From VRUE01 sp963737575 (GTDB taxonomy: Bacteria; Actinomycetota; Thermoleophilia; Solirubrobacterales; 70-9): a DNA stretch of 64,000 nucleotides. Position 1 is the first letter of the stretch. Each line of letters begins with the position of its first letter. The notes beneath the pieces are model-generated. The model searched no databases. It had not been told where the DNA came from and saw only the letters and a list, made by a program, of their open reading frames with translations. A program made the position numbers and the translations under genes. Shown in pieces: positions 59,908 to 64,000 of this stretch. The stretch is from positions 1 to 64,000 of the forward strand of contig CAVTTJ010000010.1 of NCBI GenBank assembly GCA_963737575.1, given 5' to 3'.

Positions 59908-61272
59908 GTGAGCGCGGTCCGGCGGCAGTTGCGCCGGGTTCACCACCGGGCGGGGCGCTTCTGGCGCGAGCGGAAGCGGCTGGCAATCAGTCTGATCGCC
60001 GCCAGCCTTGTGGCCGTTGCGGCCGCCGGCCTCGTGGCTTACGAGCTGCTCAAGCGCCCAGCCGACATTCACAACCCGAACGTTGCATTCAAGCCGCAAA
60101 GGCCCAAGAAGCCGAAGGCAAGGACGGTCAATTGGCCCATGTTCGGGCTGGACCGGGCCCGCACCCGCTACCTCCCTGCCCGGGGTGTGAAGCCCCCCTA
60201 CAGGCTGATCTGGCACTACACCGACAAGCCACTGATCGAGTTCCCGCCGGTCTACGCTCTTGGCAAGCTCTATTTCGTGAACAACAACGGATACGCGTAC
60301 GCGCTCGCGGCTGAAACCGGCAAGGTTCTCTGGAAACGGCGGATCGGCCAATTGAACGCGTCCTCCCCGACCTACTACAGGCACCGGCTCTATATCGTCA
60401 ACCTCGAACCCGGCCATGTCGTGAAGCTCGACGCGAAGACCGGCCGGGTGCTTTGGAAACACTCGCTGCCGGGCCGCGCCGAGTCCTCGCCACTGGTGAT
60501 CGAAAGGACCCTCTATTTCGGCTGCGAAGACGGTGAGCTCTTCGCCCTCAGCACTCGCAACGGCCATGTCCGCTGGGACACGACCCTGGGCGGTCCGGTG
60601 AAGTCGGCGCCCGCTTTCTCGCACGGGGTCCTCTACGTCGGCGACTACGGCGGCTATATGAACGCGGTCAATGCAAGGAACGGCAAGATCAGGTGGCAGA
60701 CGGCATCGCTCGGCCAGGGCTTCGGCACATCTGGAGCGTTCTACTCGACTCCCGCCGTCGCCTTCGGCCGCGTCTACGCCGGCAACAACGACCACCGTGT
60801 CTACAGCTTCGATGCCGCCACGGGAGAGGTCGCCTGGTCCTTTTCGACCGGCGGCTACGTGTACTCCGGTCCTGTCGTCGCCCGCACCCGCCACACTGGG
60901 CCGACGGTCTACATCGGCTCCTTCGACGGCAACATCTATGCGCTCAACGCCAGGAGCGGCGAACCGCGCTGGATCCGCTCGGCCGGAGGCTCGGTGATCG
61001 GCTCTCTCTCGGCGGTGGGCAACATCGTCTACGCCGCCGAGTTCACCAACGGCTCGACCAACGGCTATGCGATGAAGACCGGTCGTCAGGTCTTCCACTA
61101 CAAGACCGGGACCTATACACCGGTGATCTCCGACGGACAGCGCATCTACCTGGTCGGCTACTCCAGCATCAATGCCCTGCAGCCCTACAAGTACAAGGCC
61201 GCGGTCGCGGATCGCATCAGGGCGCCCAAGTCAGCCACCCGAAATCGGCGGAAAACTCGAAAGGGCGGCTAG
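59908..61272 (+). CDS. membrane-anchored PQQ-like beta-propeller protein
   Basis: A 454-residue protein with a basic cytoplasmic N terminus, one membrane anchor (~residues 27-46) and an extracytoplasmic propeller. Seven PQQ/WD-like units are marked by xAxTGxVxWxxxxxG strands: AETGKVLWKRRIG, AKTGRVLWKHSLPG, TRNGHVRWDTTLGG, ARNGKIRWQTAS, AATGEVAWSFSTGG, ARSGEPRWIRSAGG and a degenerate MKTGRQVFHYKTG. A lysine/arginine-rich tail ends the protein. The enzyme-type PQQ residues are not evident, so a scaffold or binding role is more likely. Convergent with the GT39 gene (stops overlap by 4 bp). GTG start. Confidence 0.86.
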   Translation: MSAVRRQLRRVHHRAGRFWRERKRLAISLIAASLVAVAAAGLVAYELLKRPADIHNPNVAFKPQRPKKPKARTVNWPMFGLDRARTRYLPARGVKPPYRLIWHYTDKPLIEFPPVYALGKLYFVNNNGYAYALAAETGKVLWKRRIGQLNASSPTYYRHRLYIVNLEPGHVVKLDAKTGRVLWKHSLPGRAESSPLVIERTLYFGCEDGELFALSTRNGHVRWDTTLGGPVKSAPAFSHGVLYVGDYGGYMNAVNARNGKIRWQTASLGQGFGTSGAFYSTPAVAFGRVYAGNNDHRVYSFDAATGEVAWSFSTGGYVYSGPVVARTRHTGPTVYIGSFDGNIYALNARSGEPRWIRSAGGSVIGSLSAVGNIVYAAEFTNGSTNGYAMKTGRQVFHYKTGTYTPVISDGQRIYLVGYSSINALQPYKYKAAVADRIRAPKSATRNRRKTRKGG

Positions 61273-62759
61273 CGAGGCCCGCTCACCAACACCGCAGCAC
61301 GGGGCGCCCCGCCGACCAGCGCACCCCGTTCGAGCAGGCGCACGCGCACGCGCTGTGGCCGGGCGGATACATAGCGGGTCAGCGTGAAGTTGTAAGAGAC
61401 AGGGCGTGACTCCACCCGTCGGAAGCCGCTAGGGAGGAGGCGCCGGGCGTTCTCCTGGGCCGCCGCCGCCGAGCCGACCAAGTCGATCTCGCGCAGCGGA
61501 GGCAGTGCCCGGCGGGCCGGTTCGGCGTCGAGGTAGTACCGCAGCGGCATGTTCGCCGAGTAGCGAATCGTCACTACGGCCTTGTCGGGGCGCAGCCGGC
61601 CGACCTGCTGGGCCGCGTTGCGCAGATCCTCTCTCTGAAGTCGCGGCAGCCGATCGATCTCGATCGTGAAGAGGAGCGAGCAGACGCAGAACGCGGCCGC
61701 AGCGAGAAGGCCGGCGCGGGCATATCGCCGAACGCCGAAGCCGGCGGCGAGAACGAGGATCAGCGGGACGAACACCGGAAGTAGGTTGCGCCCGTCCAGA
61801 TAGTCGGCACCGGCCGCGCCCAGGGCCAGGGGAGCGACGATCCCCGCAGCGCCCACCGCGGCCGCCGGCACCGCGCTGCGGCGCTCCGACCGGTCGCCGG
61901 CCAAGGCCAGCAACGAAAGCGCGATCAGCGCCAGGCCCGCGGGCAGTGCCAGTGGAAGCGGGCCCGGCTGGCGCACCCCATGCTCGTTGCCGTTGTCGTT
62001 GCCGACCAGCTTTGCCCCGGCGCGTTCGAGCCGTTCACCCAGCGGCTGTTCGGCGATCCAGGAGGCGTGGCCGTGTTCCGCCTGCTTAGCCGCGATCGGC
62101 AGAAGGAGCCCGACGGCGGCAACGACTACGAGCGACGCCGCGACGATGCGACGCCACTTGCTCGTCCAGAGCAGCAGCAGCACCGCCTCCGGAGCGACCA
62201 CAAAGACCGCGAAGTAGTGACAGCAGATTGCCAGGGCAGAGCTGACCGCCCAAGCGATGAGCGTGCCCTGCCGGGCCTCGCCGAGCGCCCTGGCGAAGAA
62301 AAGGAAGGAGAGCGCGGTGAGCAGGAACACGAGCGAGTATGCGCGGGCGTCCTGCGAGAACCAGATGAGGACGGGTGAGACGGCGACGATCCCGGCGGCG
62401 ATCAGCCCGACCCGGCGGCGCATTGCCAAGGCCACCGCTCCCAAGTAGATGACCGGGATCGAGGCCGTGCCCGCCAATGCCGAGAGCGACCGCAGGCCGA
62501 CCTCGCCGGTCCCGAAGAGGCGCGACCAGAGCCAGGCGAGGAGGTAGTAGAGCGGCGGTGTGGACTCACTGTGGGGGACCGCCGAGAGGGTGTCGACGAC
62601 GCTCGGGTGGAGCACCCTGACGACGGTCACCGCCTCGTCGTAGCGGTAGCTCTGGAAGTCGAGCGTGGCGAAGCGCAGCGCCGCCCCAAGGACGACGATC
62701 CCGGCCAGCGCGATCAGATGCGGAGACCTCTCCGCCCGCCGCCTTAGGCTCGATGCCAG
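61269..62759 (-). CDS. GT39-type (PMT/ArnT-like) membrane glycosyltransferase
   Basis: A membrane protein of ~496 residues with about 11-12 helices and the first-loop catalytic acid motif of lipid-linked-sugar glycosyltransferases (QSYRYDEAVTVVR). ATLDF and TPPLYYLLAWLW follow in the usual order. The C-terminal ~110 residues form a soluble extracytoplasmic domain. Such enzymes transfer a sugar from a polyprenyl phosphate to protein or glycan outside the membrane. The start is uncertain: no ATG/GTG precedes the first helix after the upstream stop at 62765, so CTG 62757-62759 or an upstream indel must be considered. Confidence 0.85.
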   Translation of the reverse strand: MASSLRRRAERSPHLIALAGIVVLGAALRFATLDFQSYRYDEAVTVVRVLHPSVVDTLSAVPHSESTPPLYYLLAWLWSRLFGTGEVGLRSLSALAGTASIPVIYLGAVALAMRRRVGLIAAGIVAVSPVLIWFSQDARAYSLVFLLTALSFLFFARALGEARQGTLIAWAVSSALAICCHYFAVFVVAPEAVLLLLWTSKWRRIVAASLVVVAAVGLLLPIAAKQAEHGHASWIAEQPLGERLERAGAKLVGNDNGNEHGVRQPGPLPLALPAGLALIALSLLALAGDRSERRSAVPAAAVGAAGIVAPLALGAAGADYLDGRNLLPVFVPLILVLAAGFGVRRYARAGLLAAAAFCVCSLLFTIEIDRLPRLQREDLRNAAQQVGRLRPDKAVVTIRYSANMPLRYYLDAEPARRALPPLREIDLVGSAAAAQENARRLLPSGFRRVESRPVSYNFTLTRYVSARPQRVRVRLLERGALVGGAPRAAVLVSGPR

Positions 62760-62764
62760 GGCGT

Positions 62765-63784
62765 TTACCTGGTCGCCCCCGCTGTGACCGGCGGCTGCCT
62801 GGGCGGTTCGAATGCATATGCCGGGAACTCTTCGCCGGAGATGCGTCGTCGGACCACTTCGAGACTGGCCGGGAAGTTCTGGAGGCGGAAGGGGTTGACT
62901 TTGCCGAAGTCCTGGTAGTAGACGAGCATCCTGGTCCGAGGATGGCGCCTGACCCAGACGAACAGGCGCTTGACGAAGACGGGGTCGTCGCGGCCTGTCA
63001 CACCCCACTCAGTAAGGACGAACGGGCGGCCCCGGAAGCTGTCGTACATCTTGTTCAGGGACTTCCAGTCCGCATAGTTGGAGTAGAAGTCCGTGCCGTA
63101 CCAGTCGGCGTAGGCGCGCCCGGGAAAGAATCGTTCCGGCCGGTTCGAGGGCAGGCTTGGAGAGCCGGCGGGGAGGGGGCTCCAGAGCACGGCGACCGGT
63201 GCCTTCGGCAGACCGGTGGGGAGGGGCGCTCCCTCTTCTCGCAGCGGCGGCAGCCCGGCACTCTGGAGGCGGGCGTCTATCTTGGCCAGCTTGCCGCCGC
63301 CGTGCACGAGGATGTAGATTCGCCGGAACGCCTGTCGGTACCAGTAGGGCCGGTGCTGGGCGCCCCGCAAGGCGCCTGCGCAGTCATAGGAGGCGTACGC
63401 GTTGAGGCAGCGGTTCGGCTCGCCCAGCGGGCGGATGTAGGCGCGCATCCCCTGGGACCAGAACAGATAATTAAGCGCGACCAGGTAGGAGTCGCCGTAG
63501 CCGTTCGCGATCTGCCTTGGGTCGATCAACTCATGGCCGTCGTTCGGGTCTGCGGTCGAGATGTGCAGGATCGGGCGCGCTTCGGCTTTCTGCCAACGCT
63601 TGATCGAGCCGGTCAGGTCAGAGCCCCAGGTCTGGAAGGTCTCTATCACCGGGGGATGCTTGCCGACGAGATCCGAGAATTCGCGGAATTCGGCATTTAC
63701 GCCAGTGTCCGAGACGCCGAAGAAGACCTGGCCGGGGGGCGGCTGCAATCCAGCGGCGACTGCGCCTGCCGGGGTCAGTGCCAA
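62765..63784 (-). CDS. secreted GH26-like/TIM-barrel glycan hydrolase
   Basis: An exported protein of ~339 residues. FFGVSDTGVNAEFREFSDLVGKHP and VIETFQTWGSDL open a barrel reminiscent of GH26 beta-mannanase-like proteins. Later strands include ISTADPNDGHELI, DWYGTDFYSNYADW and FVLTEWGVTG, whose glutamate is in the position of a catalytic nucleophile. TTG 63784 is the first recognised start codon. However, the in-frame sequence back to about 63826 (LRINAKVLALAAAALA) is plainly the front of a signal peptide, so translation probably begins upstream, at a non-standard start or across an indel. It ends 6 bp before the GT39 gene. Confidence 0.75.
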   Translation of the reverse strand: MALTPAGAVAAGLQPPPGQVFFGVSDTGVNAEFREFSDLVGKHPPVIETFQTWGSDLTGSIKRWQKAEARPILHISTADPNDGHELIDPRQIANGYGDSYLVALNYLFWSQGMRAYIRPLGEPNRCLNAYASYDCAGALRGAQHRPYWYRQAFRRIYILVHGGGKLAKIDARLQSAGLPPLREEGAPLPTGLPKAPVAVLWSPLPAGSPSLPSNRPERFFPGRAYADWYGTDFYSNYADWKSLNKMYDSFRGRPFVLTEWGVTGRDDPVFVKRLFVWVRRHPRTRMLVYYQDFGKVNPFRLQNFPASLEVVRRRISGEEFPAYAFEPPRQPPVTAGATR

Positions 63785-63855
63785 GGCCGCCGCGGCCAGG
63801 GCCAGTACCTTTGCGTTGATTCGCAGGCGATTCGTGTGGCACCTCCCTTCATCCG

Positions 63856-64000
63856 ATGGAAGCCGACGAGACCATCAACACGACTCGGGGGCGCAGGTTC
63901 CTGTGGTCGGTAGTCGCCTTAACCGCACTCGCCGCCGCGTTGCGCTTCTCGACGCTCGGACTGCAAAGCTATCGCCACGACGAGGCCGTGACAGCCGGAC
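63856..64000 (+). CDS. GT39-type membrane glycosyltransferase (5' part only, runs off window)
   Basis: Only the first 48 codons are present: a short polar N terminus, the first membrane helix (WSVVALTALAAALRF) and the acid motif QSYRHDEAVTAG. They closely match the paralogue at 61269-62759 (RFSTLGLQSYRHDEAV versus RFATLDFQSYRYDEAV). It is divergent from the GH26-like gene, sharing its upstream region. Type and topology are inferred from the paralogue. Confidence 0.82.
   Translation, partial: MEADETINTTRGRRFLWSVVALTALAAALRFSTLGLQSYRHDEAVTAG

Noticed and set aside
1..64000. CRISPR arrays, IS elements, prophage or integrase genes
   Set aside because: No regularly spaced direct repeats of CRISPR type, no transposase or integrase motif, and no phage structural gene were found on either strand.

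Overview
The window is bacterial chromosome of very high G+C with many GTG/TTG starts, tightly packed operons, numerous secreted repeat proteins and lipoproteins, and PucR, DtxR and ArsR regulators. This fits a high-GC Actinomycetota genome. The mix of polyamine/amine catabolism, delta-60, YVTN and RTX-like secreted proteins and DUF559 proteins is most like Thermoleophilia (Solirubrobacterales); that placement is inference, since no rRNA or phylogenetic marker was analysed. There is one clear tRNA (Phe, GAA), and I see no rRNA, CRISPR array, transposase, integrase or phage structural gene.

Layout. 1-1506: an ars operon on the minus strand (arsR, aquaporin, arsC) with an operator-like palindrome. 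1524-8463: envelope functions (SCO1/TlpA thiol proteins, a SpoIID-domain protein, an acyltransferase-SGNH fusion and a second SGNH protein, lipoproteins). 8569-11343: two tandem peptidase E paralogues, a PF03640-type secreted protein and a ferritin. 11360-29892: an amine / omega-amino-acid utilisation region comprising a basic amino acid decarboxylase, an FAD amine oxidoreductase, PotABCD-type transporter, APC permease, universal stress protein, MmsA-type aldehyde dehydrogenase, class III aminotransferase, PucR activator, alanine dehydrogenase and succinate-semialdehyde dehydrogenase. These make a coherent route: import, transamination onto pyruvate, pyruvate recovery through alanine dehydrogenase, and semialdehyde oxidation. 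29931-32431: an RTX-like secreted protein, dodecin and rhodanese. 32480-36718: assimilatory sulfate reduction (sulfite reductase, APS reductase, ATP sulfurylase, APS kinase). 36708-47880: PHP hydrolase, secreted propeller/PKD proteins, biotin carboxylase/BCCP, sulfatase, HAD hydrolase, sucCD. 47864-53411: DUF559 protein, aminotransferase, DtxR-family regulator, HAD phosphatase, delta-60 protein. 53408-57089: a coupled folP-like / helicase / LOG-like cluster. 57102-64000: GNAT, GH15-like protein, tRNA-Phe, a tRNA-like remnant, and a surface-glycan set (PQQ-type propeller, two GT39-type glycosyltransferases flanking a GH26-like protein).

Two window-wide observations stand out. First, at least 14 single-base frame breaks interrupt otherwise well-conserved genes. 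They fall only in about 7.7-20.2 kb and 48.4-55.6 kb, and most look like one extra base, so sequencing or assembly indels are the leading explanation, with genuine decay as the alternative. Second, a 72-73 bp dispersed repeat occurs three times (27234-27305 minus, 45206-45278 plus, 56542-56614 plus), each time at a gene boundary. In two copies it supplies the same C-terminal residues (ADAGASE) to unrelated proteins.
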